The translations under genes and the position numbers were made by a program. Below are positions 46,322-53,898 of a stretch of DNA of 64,000 nt, in pieces. This DNA is from Bacteroidales bacterium. GTDB lineage: Bacteria; Bacteroidota; Bacteroidia; Bacteroidales; Muribaculaceae. Location of the stretch: contig JAAVFQ010000008.1 in the NCBI GenBank assembly GCA_014800685.1, positions 111,116 through 175,115 on the forward strand. Reading direction: 5' to 3'. The notes beneath the pieces are model-generated. The model saw only the letters and a list, made by a program, of their open reading frames with translations. It was not told where the DNA came from and did not search any database. Numbering within the stretch: the stretch's first letter is position 1; the number at the start of each line of letters is the position of its first letter.

Positions 46322-46597
46322 TTATTGCAGTTCGTCGGCTATCTCTTGTAGCTCAATAGAGATAGTATATAATGCGTTTCTCAGTGTCTCAATCTCAGAG
46401 TCTGTGAACTCGGAAGGAGAGCCATTTTTTATATGATTGTTGAGCTTTTGATAAAATCAGCTTTTTGATTTTCCGAAAAAGCGTTCAGCAATATAGGATG
46501 CGTTCAGAACACGCATGATGTCACTTTCTTTTAAATCTTCAATCTTGGAAAGAATGGGATTATCTTTGTGCTTATCTCTAAATTCTTGCTCTGTCAT
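46322..46597 (-). pseudogene. DUF5053-type protein gene interrupted by an in-frame TGA
   Basis: The frame begins MTEQEFRDKHKDNPILSKIE and reads YIAERFFGKSKS, then TGA at 46459-46457 (codon 47), then FYQKLNNHIKNGSPSEFTDS and on to a TAA at 46324-46322. Without the TGA it would encode 91 residues. In the DUF5053 family, as I recall it, the pattern is GKS.SW.YQ.LN..NGKP..FT, so the stop stands exactly where tryptophan is expected and one base change (TGG to TGA) explains it. The rest of the frame is intact, so the change is recent or the stop is read through. The family is found in Bacteroidales accessory DNA; its function is unknown. Confidence 0.75.
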
Positions 46598-46653
46598 ACA
46601 TTTTGAGTTTTTTAATCTCTCCCCCCGGAGAGGGAGGAGAGAGGGTTTTTAGT

Positions 46654-46950
46654 TTAGTCTTTCATCACTCTTGTGAGTTGGACTCTAATTTCAGCTTTGA
46701 CCTTTCTTCTCTGCTCTCGGTCTCTTATCAACCTTAGATTTTTGAGCATCCCTATCAGTTCCTGAAGCTCTTTCTTATTTTGGCGAGCATACTTTCTGAT
46801 TGTCTCTTTTCTCAAGCTGAAGTATCTTTCCCGGACTAATCGTTGAACAGAGAGGGGTTGAGAGGGTAATATCCAGAAAAAATTAGTAATTTTGTAGCCT
46901 AACTTCGTTCTAAGACCCTGTCCCACAAGAAATGTTAACATCCGGGTCAC
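46654..46950 (-). CDS. Small basic protein of uncertain reality
   Basis: This 98-residue frame is followed 56 bases later by the DUF5053 frame on the same strand, and the pair would share the terminator at 46242. The C-terminal two thirds is rich in Arg, Lys and Glu (YARQNKKELQELIGMLKNLR) and would form a long helix. The N-terminal part overlaps the promoter region of the divergent nitroreductase gene, so its start is doubtful. I recognise no family and it may be a chance frame. Confidence 0.35.
   Translation of the reverse strand: MTRMLTFLVGQGLRTKLGYKITNFFWILPSQPLSVQRLVRERYFSLRKETIRKYARQNKKELQELIGMLKNLRLIRDREQRRKVKAEIRVQLTRVMKD
46887..46894 (+). promoter_or_regulatory. Promoter -7 box for the nitroreductase gene
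   Basis: TAATTTTG followed by TAGCC matches TAnnTTTG. It is about 110 bases before the start codon at 47003; a second, weaker box (TAACTTCG) follows at about 46900. Confidence 0.55.
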
Positions 46951-47002
46951 GGAAACGAACGAGGTTGTCCTTGCAATAGAACTTACATAAATAAAAATTA
47001 GT

Positions 47003-47752
47003 ATGCTTAAAAATTCAGAATATTTCAGCCGTCGCGGTTCAATACGTCAGTATAAGGCGGAGAGGGTTTCTGATGAGATGATAGACGAAATCATACGCCA
47101 GGCAGCCAAAGCGCCCACTACGGGGAATATGCAGCTCTATTCCGTGATAGTCACTTCCTCCGAGGAGGGTAAGGAGCGCATAGCCGGAGCTCACTTCAAT
47201 CAGCCGATGGTGAAGGGATGCTCACATCTGCTGACGATATGTGCTGATTTCAATCGTTTTACTCGCTGGTGTGAAATCAACAATGCCGACGCCGGGTTTG
47301 ACAATCCGCTCTCCTTTATCTCGGCAATGACCGACGCCGTAATCTTAGCTCAGCAGATATGCACCATCGCGGAAATGAATGGACTTGGCACCTGCTATCT
47401 CGGCACCGTCACCTATAATGCCGCTCAGATAGCTGAGATACTTGAACTTCCGGAGCTTGTGGTGCCGGTGGCCTGCGTCTCGATCGGCATTCCGGCTGTG
47501 GAGATCCCTGAAACTGAACGTCTTCCGCTTGAGGCATTCCGCTATAGCGAGAAATATCCACGTCTTTCTGACGGGGAGATTACTGAGCTTTATAAGGCGA
47601 AGGATGAGTATGCACCTAATAAGAAGTTCATCGAGGAGAATGGCAAGCAGAATCTCGCTCAGGTGTTTGCCGAAGTGCGCTACCCTCGCGCAATGAATGA
47701 GGAGTTTTCGCGCACGTTTATGGATTTTCTAAAGAAAAGCCGTTTTCTTTGA
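47003..47752 (+). CDS. Nitroreductase-family FMN-dependent oxidoreductase
   Basis: The 249-residue protein belongs to the NfsA/Frp-like nitroreductases, homodimeric FMN enzymes that reduce quinones or nitro compounds with NAD(P)H. The FMN-phosphate binding start SRRGSIRQYK (residues 9-18), the APTTGNMQLYSVIV segment and the GLGTCYLGTV glycine motif match the family. The C-terminal extension after residue 185 (YSEKYPRLSDGEITELYKA) is typical of the larger NfsA type. It converges on a flavodoxin-like gene with a shared terminator. Natural substrate unknown. Confidence 0.9.
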   Translation: MLKNSEYFSRRGSIRQYKAERVSDEMIDEIIRQAAKAPTTGNMQLYSVIVTSSEEGKERIAGAHFNQPMVKGCSHLLTICADFNRFTRWCEINNADAGFDNPLSFISAMTDAVILAQQICTIAEMNGLGTCYLGTVTYNAAQIAEILELPELVVPVACVSIGIPAVEIPETERLPLEAFRYSEKYPRLSDGEITELYKAKDEYAPNKKFIEENGKQNLAQVFAEVRYPRAMNEEFSRTFMDFLKKSRFL

Positions 47753-47770
47753 ACGAGTATGCGCCAGACA

Positions 47771-47802
47771 CTTATCCGAAGCGTCAGACGCTTCGGATAA
47801 AG
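47771..47802. terminator. Bidirectional terminator
   Basis: CTTATCCGAAGCG pairs with CGCTTCGGATAA around TCAGA between two convergent flavoprotein genes. Confidence 0.88.
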
Positions 47803-47807
47803 TAGTC

Positions 47808-48428
47808 TTATTCGTGATTAAAGCTTGTGAAATAATTTTTCTCCTGCTGAGGGATTTCGGCGCGTTTGCCGTCAATAGCCTTAAGCAGGAAAGCCATGTT
47901 GCGCCCTAAATTCCTCATGGTCTGAAGACCTTCAAGGTCTTCTTCCACGTCGGCGGCCTGGAAGCCGTGCACTTCATTCCAGTAGGTGCTGGAGACAATA
48001 GGCATGGAGCTGATAGTGAAGTAATGGTTGAGCTCGTCGAAAGCTGAAGTGGAGCCTGCTCTGCGCGAAGAAATCACAGCTGCACCGACTTTCATTGCCT
48101 TATTGAGAGTGCGCGAAGTGGAATAGAAAAGGCGGTCAAGATAGGAGCGGAGGGTGCCATTAAGATTGGCATAATAGACGGGCGACCCTATCACTACCCC
48201 ATCGGCGTCTGCCCATTGAGACACCGTCTCGTTCACAATATCGTTAAAGACGCATTTGCCATGCTCCGCACAATAATTACAGCCTATGCATCCGCGAATG
48301 TCCTTATTGCCGATATTGAGGCGAACAGTCTCGATTCCCTCTTTATGCAGCGTTTCCTCAACTTCTAAAAGTGCTCTGTCTGTACATCCCTTGGGATGAG
48401 GACTTCCATTGATAACTAATACTTTCAT
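47808..48428 (-). CDS. Flavodoxin-family NAD(P)H-dependent oxidoreductase
   Basis: The 206-residue protein has the FMN-reductase flavodoxin fold, starting MKVLVINGSPHPKGCTDRAL with the phosphate-binding GSP loop, and GSPVYYANLNGTLRSYLDRL near residue 83. Two CxxC-like pairs (GCIGCNYCAEHGKC, residues 46-59) are typical of the iron-sulfur flavoprotein and NADPH-FMN-reductase subgroup and may hold redox-active thiols. The likely role is electron transfer to small quinone-like substrates. The promoter seems to come from the left end of the RU-1 element immediately upstream. Confidence 0.9.
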   Translation of the reverse strand: MKVLVINGSPHPKGCTDRALLEVEETLHKEGIETVRLNIGNKDIRGCIGCNYCAEHGKCVFNDIVNETVSQWADADGVVIGSPVYYANLNGTLRSYLDRLFYSTSRTLNKAMKVGAAVISSRRAGSTSAFDELNHYFTISSMPIVSSTYWNEVHGFQAADVEEDLEGLQTMRNLGRNMAFLLKAIDGKRAEIPQQEKNYFTSFNHE

Positions 48429-48461
48429 AAGATACGTATGTTCAGAAAATTATAGGATGAT

Positions 48462-48650
48462 AAGTAAGTAAGTATTCAAAATTAAACGATAATATGAGTT
48501 TAGAAATCTTTTATACTATCTTCGGCTTCTTTTTTGTCGATTCCGGCTTGTCGCTCAGTCGAATATGCTTATATTCTCCTTCACTCCGTGCCGAAATCAA
48601 CTAAAAAATTAGCGCGAATATAGTTTAAATTAATTTTCAATACTTACTTA
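48462..48650 (+). repeat. RU-1 element, full-length copy A (189 bp)
   Basis: It begins AAGTAAGTAAGTATTCAAAAT and ends TTAATTTTCAATACTTACTT, a near-perfect terminal inverted repeat of about 20 bases. The core contains GAATAT-GCTT-ATATTC at 48561-48576. Read leftwards, bases 48484-48477 form TAATTTTG, a -7 box 43 bases from the flavodoxin-like gene start. It is followed at once by a truncated second copy. Confidence 0.92.
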
Positions 48651-48724
48651 TTCAAAATTAAACGATAATATGAGTTTAGAAATCTTTTATACCATCTTCG
48701 GCTTCTTTTTTGTCGATTCCGGCT
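48649..48724 (+). repeat. RU-1 element, truncated copy B
   Basis: Sharing the terminal TTACTTA of copy A, it repeats ATTCAAAATTAAACGATAATATG and on to TTGTCGATTCCGGCT almost identically, then breaks off. The two tandem left halves differ by one base (TATACCATC for TATACTATC), so the duplication is recent. Confidence 0.9.
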
Positions 48725-48816
48725 CTGCATTATAACTCCGGCAACTGCATTTTAGTTCACACCGGGAATTGAAAGGACTCAATGCGGAAAAACTTTTCTA
48801 TTCCATTATTATTTCC

Positions 48817-48824
48817 TAACTTTG
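48817..48824 (+). promoter_or_regulatory. Promoter -7 box for the lipoprotein gene at 48971
   Basis: TAACTTTGCAC matches TAnnTTTG. The transcript would start near 48831 and carry about 140 leader bases, including an RU-1 copy. Confidence 0.75.
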
Positions 48825-48861
48825 CACTCTCAAAGAGCATTCTGTTCAGATCAGAATACTT

Positions 48862-48929
48862 AAGTAAGTCCGAGAAATTAAACGATATATGTGAGATGAT
48901 ATGCACATTAATTTTTCTCTCTTACTTAT
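48862..48929 (+). repeat. RU-1 element, short copy E within the lipoprotein leader
   Basis: AAGTAAGTCCGAGAAATTAAACG joins directly to GCACATTAATTTTTCTCTCTTACTT, so the core is deleted (68 bp). It lies between the promoter box and the start codon. Confidence 0.85.
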
Positions 48930-48970
48930 TTAGTTTTAAGACAATTATTACATAAAAAAACTAACCTGGT

Positions 48971-49822
48971 ATGAAAAAAACTTTAACAGGGCTTTTCGGC
49001 GGCGTTCTGCTCGCAATGGCTCTTACCTCCTGTGGAAGCGAGACCCTCAAGCCGGAAGAAACAAAAATCGAAGGAGACCTCTCCGGCGCATTCACTCTCG
49101 TAGATGAGGAATATCCCATAAACGTTGATGGCGACAAAGCCAGCGTAACGTTAAAAATAAAGCGCACCGACATCACCGTGCCTTATCTTCAGGACAAGGT
49201 GGGAGCCCTCGGCAAGGAGGCTGACGATGAGATGATGGTACAGGCCGGCTTCGGCTATAAGCTCTATGACACTGACGGCAAGGAGATAGACGATGTAGCA
49301 GCCGCAGACAACGAAGCCTTCAAGGAGGTGAAGCAAGTGCTCAATCTCCAGCCGGGCGAGGAGGGCGAGCTCACCATCACCTTTGACAAGAAACTCAAGG
49401 CAGCCACGGTTCTTCTGACCACCAAGGCTAAGATACTCAGCTCCGGCCCGCTGGAGTTTGTAGGTTCTATCGGCAAATATGGCGTCAAGAATTTCGAGGC
49501 TGACTTCAATTTCGCCAAGGGGGAAGAGAAGGGTAAGTATCAGTATGTCACTTCTCCCGCCGGCGCATTCCTCTTCTTCAAGGGCACCAATGAGTCTTAT
49601 AACCTCACTTCCAACCAGAACTCCTGGAAATTCTCTATGACGGAGACCAACGATGCCGGTGGCTGGTGCGGATCTTATGAGGGCACCATAACGCTCATGC
49701 GCGAGAATGAAAAGTCTCCCTACTACTACAAGATGGAGGGTAAATTCACTAATTTCCGCTTCGATACCTACAACTTCACTATCAGCTCAAAAGCTATAGG
49801 AAGCAAGACTTCTGCTGAATAA
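48971..49822 (+). CDS. Lipoprotein of unknown function, about 280 residues
   Basis: The 283-residue protein has a lipoprotein signal (GVLLAMALTSCGSE, lipidated Cys21) and a repeated beta-rich body (ASVTLKIKRTDITVPYLQDK, KAATVLLTTKAKILSSGPLE). No catalytic motif is recognised. It lies between RU-1 copies E and C, so both its leader and 3' end carry elements, and its intrinsic terminator lies 240 bases past the stop, beyond the downstream element. Nothing else is co-transcribed. Confidence 0.8.
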   Translation: MKKTLTGLFGGVLLAMALTSCGSETLKPEETKIEGDLSGAFTLVDEEYPINVDGDKASVTLKIKRTDITVPYLQDKVGALGKEADDEMMVQAGFGYKLYDTDGKEIDDVAAADNEAFKEVKQVLNLQPGEEGELTITFDKKLKAATVLLTTKAKILSSGPLEFVGSIGKYGVKNFEADFNFAKGEEKGKYQYVTSPAGAFLFFKGTNESYNLTSNQNSWKFSMTETNDAGGWCGSYEGTITLMRENEKSPYYYKMEGKFTNFRFDTYNFTISSKAIGSKTSAE

Positions 49823-49840
49823 AAGTCTTCTTTAAATGAT

Positions 49841-50026
49841 AAGTAAGTATTCAAAATTAAACAATAATATGAATTTAGAAAGCTTTTATACTATCTCCGG
49901 CTTCTTTTTTGTCGCTTCCGGCTTGTCGCTCAGTCGAATATGTTTATATTCTCCTTCGCTCCGTGCCGAAATCAACTAAAAAAATTAGCGCGAATATAGT
50001 ATAAATTTATTTTCAATACTTACTTA
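49841..50026 (+). repeat. RU-1 element, full-length copy C (186 bp)
   Basis: Ends AAGTAAGTATTCAAAAT and ATTTTCAATACTTACTT are inverted repeats. The core hairpin is GAATAT-GTTT-ATATTC at 49936-49951. It is about 90 percent identical to copy A over the whole length. It separates the lipoprotein stop (49822) from the terminator at 50062. Confidence 0.92.
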
Positions 50027-50061
50027 TGACTCGGTAAAAATACTACCGAACTGTAATAACT

Positions 50062-50099
50062 GACGATGCGCCTGAAATGAAAGACGCATCGTCTTTTTT
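50062..50099 (+). terminator. Terminator downstream of RU-1 copy C
   Basis: GACGATGCG pairs with CGCATCGTC around a 14-base loop and is followed by TTTTTTA. It is the first good terminator after the lipoprotein gene, so the element sits inside its 3' untranslated region. Confidence 0.9.
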
Positions 50100-50132
50100 A
50101 CACCTCTTTCCTCTCTGAAGCTGCTGCAATTC

Positions 50133-50168
50133 AAAAAAGCAACTGCCCCCGCAGACAGCGAAGGCAGT
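50133..50168 (-). terminator. Leftward terminator of a possible orphan transcript
   Basis: On the minus strand ACTGCC pairs with GGGCAGT around a 14-base loop and is followed by TGCTTTTTTG. No annotated leftward gene ends here. Confidence 0.6.
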
Positions 50169-50187
50169 GGTATCAGATTTTAATAAG

Positions 50188-50348
50188 GTACGTAAGTTTT
50201 AAAAATTAAACGACATATAAAACTTGTTATTTTCGGCAGATTGCACTTTGTCGCTCAGTCTGATATTCTTATATCTTCCTTCGCTCCGCCGGGAAATAAT
50301 CTTCAAAATAATTTCGCTTTATAAGCACATTAATTTTCCAACTTACTT
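50188..50348 (+). repeat. RU-1 element, diverged copy F
   Basis: It starts TACGTAAGTTTTAAAAATTAAACGA, keeps the core TCGCTCAGTCTGATAT-TCTT-ATATCTTCC (hairpin 50262-50275), and ends CACATTAATTTTCCAACTTACTT. It is close to the 15381 type in its second half. Confidence 0.85.
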
Positions 50349-50646
50349 TTCAGAGAATGGTCTTGATTAAAATGCGAAAATTCCCACCTTCGGGTCACTC
50401 TTGATATAGTTTTTCATGGTGTTAGACAAGTCGTATATTTTAACAATTCTTCTCAATTATACTTAAGCAGTTTCAAGTTTCCCTTGGTATTAAAAAGGTC
50501 AGGTTGGATTAACGCAAATGAAGACGGTCTTATCTTAAGCACCAAAAGGGGACGCTATGAGCGCCATTTGGGAATTTTCAGCATTTCATGGCACGGCTCC
50601 GCTCCCGAAAGTCCGGGATATATAAGCCGGAGAGTCCCTCTTGAAC
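50349..50646 (-). ncRNA. Possible orphan leftward transcript, no protein identified
   Basis: From the box at 50654-50661 a leftward transcript would run to the terminator at 50133, about 500 bases including RU-1 copy F. It contains GC-rich hairpin-forming segments near its 5' end (CTCCGGCTTATATATCCCGG, CCCGGACTTTCGGG) and only a 16-codon frame (MKNYIKSDPKVGIFAF) near 50420-50370. I cannot match it to 6S, tmRNA, SRP or RNase P RNA. It may be a small RNA or a decayed gene. Confidence 0.35.
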
Positions 50647-50653
50647 TCTAATG

Positions 50654-50661
50654 CAAAGTTA
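50654..50661 (-). promoter_or_regulatory. Promoter -7 box without an assigned gene
   Basis: The minus strand reads TAACTTTG followed by CATTAG, a perfect TAnnTTTG box pointing left into a region without a coding gene. Confidence 0.6.
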
Positions 50662-50916
50662 CAACAATTTGGGGTCAAAACCAAATCCCCTCTCAGCTGT
50701 TTCTTTCCATTTGTCAAATCCAAAAGGACATTTTAGCCCATAAATCGACTATACAATCTTAAAAATCACCTATTCAAGCGGACAAAACTGACATTTTGTC
50801 AATTATACATCGATCGTATGCTTTTAAACTCTGCTGTAAAACATATAAATTCACCCTGGAAAATTTCCCGGCTGTCTCCGAATAAGGGGCGGAGGGCACA
50901 TCAGTAGGCCTGATAT
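50662..50916. other. AT-rich intergenic stretch, nothing identified
   Basis: I find no gene, RNA or repeat in this part of the gap between the orphan promoter and the lipoprotein terminator. Confidence 0.5.
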
Positions 50917-50957
50917 ACCAAAAACAGGATGCGCCAAATTTCACTTTGACACATCCT
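50917..50957 (-). terminator. Terminator of the small lipoprotein gene
   Basis: On the minus strand AGGATGTGTCAAA pairs with TTTGGCGCATCCT around a 6-base loop, followed by GTTTTTGG. Confidence 0.8.
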
Positions 50958-50992
50958 CTGTTATCTTGATATCTCTTAGAGTATCCGGTGGT

Positions 50993-51484
50993 CTATTTTG
51001 CTACCACTTCACCATCTCCACCGGCTATGACCCCACTATCGGTGCCGGCAGCCGGGGTGTCTTCGATAAAGCCGGCTACGTTAGGATCGGTCTGGATAGT
51101 AGCCCAATCCGGCGCTGTGAACCAGATATATTTAGCGAGGTCGTTCACCTTTTTGACATTATCCTCACCCACCTCTTCAGGAGTAGAGGCAAGAAGAGCA
51201 GTGTTAAACTTTTCCAACAGAGGGAATTTGAGTTTCAGGTCGGCAAGTTTTGTCTCATCTACTGACACGGCAGCTGCGCTGTCAGGCAGAGCGTCAATCT
51301 GATTCTGGAATTTCTGAGCCTCTTTGGCGAAATCTCCACAATAGTCCACAATAGTAGTATAGTCTGACTGCGACAATTTCTGTCCGGCATCAATCTTTGC
51401 TGCTACGGAAGCAGCCTTGTCTCCGCTGCAGGCAGCGAAGAGAAATGCCACTGCTATGAGCGAAAGAAATTTAAGTGTTTTCAT
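50993..51484 (-). CDS. Small lipoprotein of unknown function
   Basis: The 163-residue protein starts at 51484 (MKTLKFLSLIAVAFLFAACS), where the lipobox FAAC sets the lipidated Cys; an upstream ATG would add residues before the signal and is rejected. The mature part is a helical domain (AQKFQNQIDALPDSAAAVSV, LADLKLKFPLLEKFNTALLA) and has a glycine-, valine- and acid-rich C-terminus. I recognise no family. An RU-1 copy lies 29 bases upstream, so this is another envelope lipoprotein gene next to the element. Confidence 0.82.
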   Translation of the reverse strand: MKTLKFLSLIAVAFLFAACSGDKAASVAAKIDAGQKLSQSDYTTIVDYCGDFAKEAQKFQNQIDALPDSAAAVSVDETKLADLKLKFPLLEKFNTALLASTPEEVGEDNVKKVNDLAKYIWFTAPDWATIQTDPNVAGFIEDTPAAGTDSGVIAGGDGEVVAK

Positions 51485-51512
51485 ATATTTAAGTTTTAAT
51501 AAGTTGGTTCTA

Positions 51513-51594
51513 AGCAAGTTCTAAAAATTAAATGATATGTGTAAGATGTAAACTCCTGTACTATAAAATGCACATTGATTTTCTAACTTACTTT
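51513..51594 (+). repeat. RU-1 element, internally deleted copy G (82 bp)
   Basis: CAAGTTCTAAAAATTAAATGATATGTG.. joins AAACTCCTGTACTATAAAATG and GCACATTGATTTTCTAACTTACTT. It has the left third and the right end of the 15381 type. It lies between the lipoprotein and the NYN gene. Confidence 0.85.
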
Positions 51595-51607
51595 CATGTA
51601 GCATTCC

Positions 51608-52258
51608 CTAAAACATATCTCCGAGAGGCTCAACGGCAGGTTCTCGTAGCTTATATAGCAACTCCTTTTTGAGTCTCGGGTCATGATTAATCAGTTGCGA
51701 GAGTTCCCAGTGATAGCCGGCCTCCTCTTTGAGAAGCGGTGAGGTAGCATCCACGTTGGTAAGATTCCAGGTCAGAAGCACGGTTTTTATCTTCAGTGCC
51801 TTCAGCTTGCGCACGAGCATCTCATGGTCGGCATCCCCGGTAAGCAGAACTACGTAGTCAAACTTGCGGAACGTGGCAAGCTCGTATGCTTCAAGCGCAA
51901 ACCAGACGTCCACACCCTTCTCTATCACCTGCACCACTCCGTCGCGTTCCACTTCCCGCAGATGCTTATAGTGGAAGATAACGTCGTTTTCTATAAGTGT
52001 GTCTTCAAATTTTCTTTCATTATAAAGCAGATGCTTGTCGTAGGCATCCTTGACGCGAAACCGCCCCCTGAAATAGTGAGCCTCCACTATCTGACAGTCT
52101 GAAGGGTTGACACCCTCTGCTGCCGCTATCCGGCCTGATATAAAATCAAAAAGTGAACGCACACGGATTATGGAAGACTCTGTGGCCTTCAGCGCCCTAT
52201 TGACCTTGGCATAATACCCTCCGTCAATGAATACTCCTATGGATAAAAAGCTTTGCAT
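51608..52258 (-). CDS. NYN-domain (LabA/PIN-like) putative ribonuclease
   Basis: The 216-residue protein begins with the NYN signature IGVFIDGGYYAKVN (Asp12 of the acidic pocket) and continues with KGVDVWFALEAYELA and VVLLTGDADHEMLVRKLK, which supply the other conserved aspartates. Such PIN-like proteins are metal-dependent RNases in the families studied. The C-terminal part (LIRDPRLKKELLYKLRE-like) is basic. No partner gene is adjacent; RU-1 copy G lies after it and a pepD gene lies upstream in the same direction. Confidence 0.88.
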   Translation of the reverse strand: MQSFLSIGVFIDGGYYAKVNRALKATESSIIRVRSLFDFISGRIAAAEGVNPSDCQIVEAHYFRGRFRVKDAYDKHLLYNERKFEDTLIENDVIFHYKHLREVERDGVVQVIEKGVDVWFALEAYELATFRKFDYVVLLTGDADHEMLVRKLKALKIKTVLLTWNLTNVDATSPLLKEEAGYHWELSQLINHDPRLKKELLYKLREPAVEPLGDMF

Positions 52259-52430
52259 GTTAAAATCTCATTTGGAAAATAAGCATTCCATCTTACTTAT
52301 ATACAAACGCTCCGTCAGCCTACTGAGTTCATTGTCTCAGGAAATGAGGCGACTACTCTACAAAAAAGAAAGCGCATCGGAATTATTTATTCCGACACGC
52401 CATCATTATTTTTTATACTCTGACTATGCC

Positions 52431-53885
52431 TCAGGCAAGACGTCTGAGGATATCGCAGAGGAAATCCCAGTATTTCTGCACACTGGGGATGTTGGCTTTC
52501 TCGCTGGGAGAATGTATATCCTTCAGCGTCGGGCCAAAGGAAATCATATCCAGACCGGGCATCTTTTCAAGGAACAGTCCACACTCCAGTCCGGCATGAA
52601 GAGCCTCTACTCTGGGCTTTTCTCCGAAGAGCTGCTCGAAGCTTTGCTCGGCCACCTTCAGAACCTTTGACTCCGGATTAGGCGCCCAGCCTACGTAAGC
52701 ATCGTCGAAGACTACCTCGGCGCCTATCATCTCGAAAAGAGCTTTGACTCTGTCGGCAATTTCATCACGGCGAGAGTCAACAGACGAGCGCTGATGCACG
52801 GTCACCACAGCCTTGTCGCCCTCTATGAGTTTGACAGAAGCGAGATTGCAGGAGGTCTCTATCAGGCCGGGAACGGCATTTGACATTCCCTGGACACCAT
52901 TGGGGCATGAGAAGATAGCAGCCACGAGACGGTCTGCAATTTCGGGAAGGATTATCTGCTCAGGAGCCTCTGCGGGAGTGGCTTCAAATACAAAGTCCTT
53001 ACCCTCTGCGAGGATAAATTCTGCGCGGAGCATATCGCGGAAAGTCTCGGCATACTTCTCGAAGTCAGCTTTACGGTCAGCAGGGATTCCTACGGTAGCG
53101 TGACATTCGCGCGGGATAGCATTTGCAAGGTTGCCACCGTCGATGTCGGCAAGCACGAGTCCGAACTGCTTGCGTGTCTCCCAGAGGAAGCGTGCGAGCT
53201 GCTGATTGGCATTGGCTCGACCCAGACCAATCTCCATGCCGGAGTGGCCACCCTTGAAATGGTCTACGCATACGCGGTAATAAGCGTGATCAGCGGGAGC
53301 GGCAATACGGGTGAAGGGAAGCGTGGCTATAGTCACCTTTCCGCCGGCACATCCTATGACGATCTGGCCGAAGTCTTCCGAGTCAAGGTTCAGAAGAATC
53401 GAACCGGTGACAAATCCGGCCTGAAGGCCATTGGCTCCGATAAGACCCTGCTCCTCGTCTACAGTGAAAAGGCACTCAATGGGGCCATGCACGAGAGTAT
53501 CATCAAGGAGCACAGCCATTCCGGAGGCTACGCCCATACCATTATCAGCACCGAGCGTAGTGCCGTCGGCTTTCACCCAGTCGCCATCCACAATAGTGGT
53601 GATAGGATCGTTCAGGAAGTCATGCTCCTTGTCGCCACGCTTCTCAGCCACCATATCCTGATGACCCTGAAGGATAATGGTCGGGGCATCTTCATGACCG
53701 GGAGTGGCGGCCTTGGTCATCACCACGTTGCCGACAGCATCCGTTTTTACAGGTATATTATGCTTCTCAGCCCAGTCTACGAGAAACTTTCTCATCTTGT
53801 CAAGATGATGAGTGGGACGGGGCACTTTGGTTATCTCATCGAAACACTCCCAGAGGAGTTTCGGTTGAAGGTCGGTAATTTTCAT
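52431..53885 (-). CDS. pepD: Aminoacyl-histidine dipeptidase PepD, second copy
   Basis: The 484-residue zinc dipeptidase of the M20 family starts at 53885 (MKITDLQPKLLWECFDEITK); the in-frame extension upstream runs through the muramidase gene end and is rejected. Metal and catalytic motifs are in order: ILQGHQDMV, GADNGMGVA, VDEEQGLIGA and the C-terminal LHAGLECGLF. The family cleaves Xaa-His and other dipeptides. It is the third gene of an operon that starts with another pepD, with a muramidase between them. The two PepDs are clearly paralogous and both keep their metal ligands. Confidence 0.94.
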   Translation of the reverse strand: MKITDLQPKLLWECFDEITKVPRPTHHLDKMRKFLVDWAEKHNIPVKTDAVGNVVMTKAATPGHEDAPTIILQGHQDMVAEKRGDKEHDFLNDPITTIVDGDWVKADGTTLGADNGMGVASGMAVLLDDTLVHGPIECLFTVDEEQGLIGANGLQAGFVTGSILLNLDSEDFGQIVIGCAGGKVTIATLPFTRIAAPADHAYYRVCVDHFKGGHSGMEIGLGRANANQQLARFLWETRKQFGLVLADIDGGNLANAIPRECHATVGIPADRKADFEKYAETFRDMLRAEFILAEGKDFVFEATPAEAPEQIILPEIADRLVAAIFSCPNGVQGMSNAVPGLIETSCNLASVKLIEGDKAVVTVHQRSSVDSRRDEIADRVKALFEMIGAEVVFDDAYVGWAPNPESKVLKVAEQSFEQLFGEKPRVEALHAGLECGLFLEKMPGLDMISFGPTLKDIHSPSEKANIPSVQKYWDFLCDILRRLA

Positions 53886-53898
53886 GATTTGATAAAGG

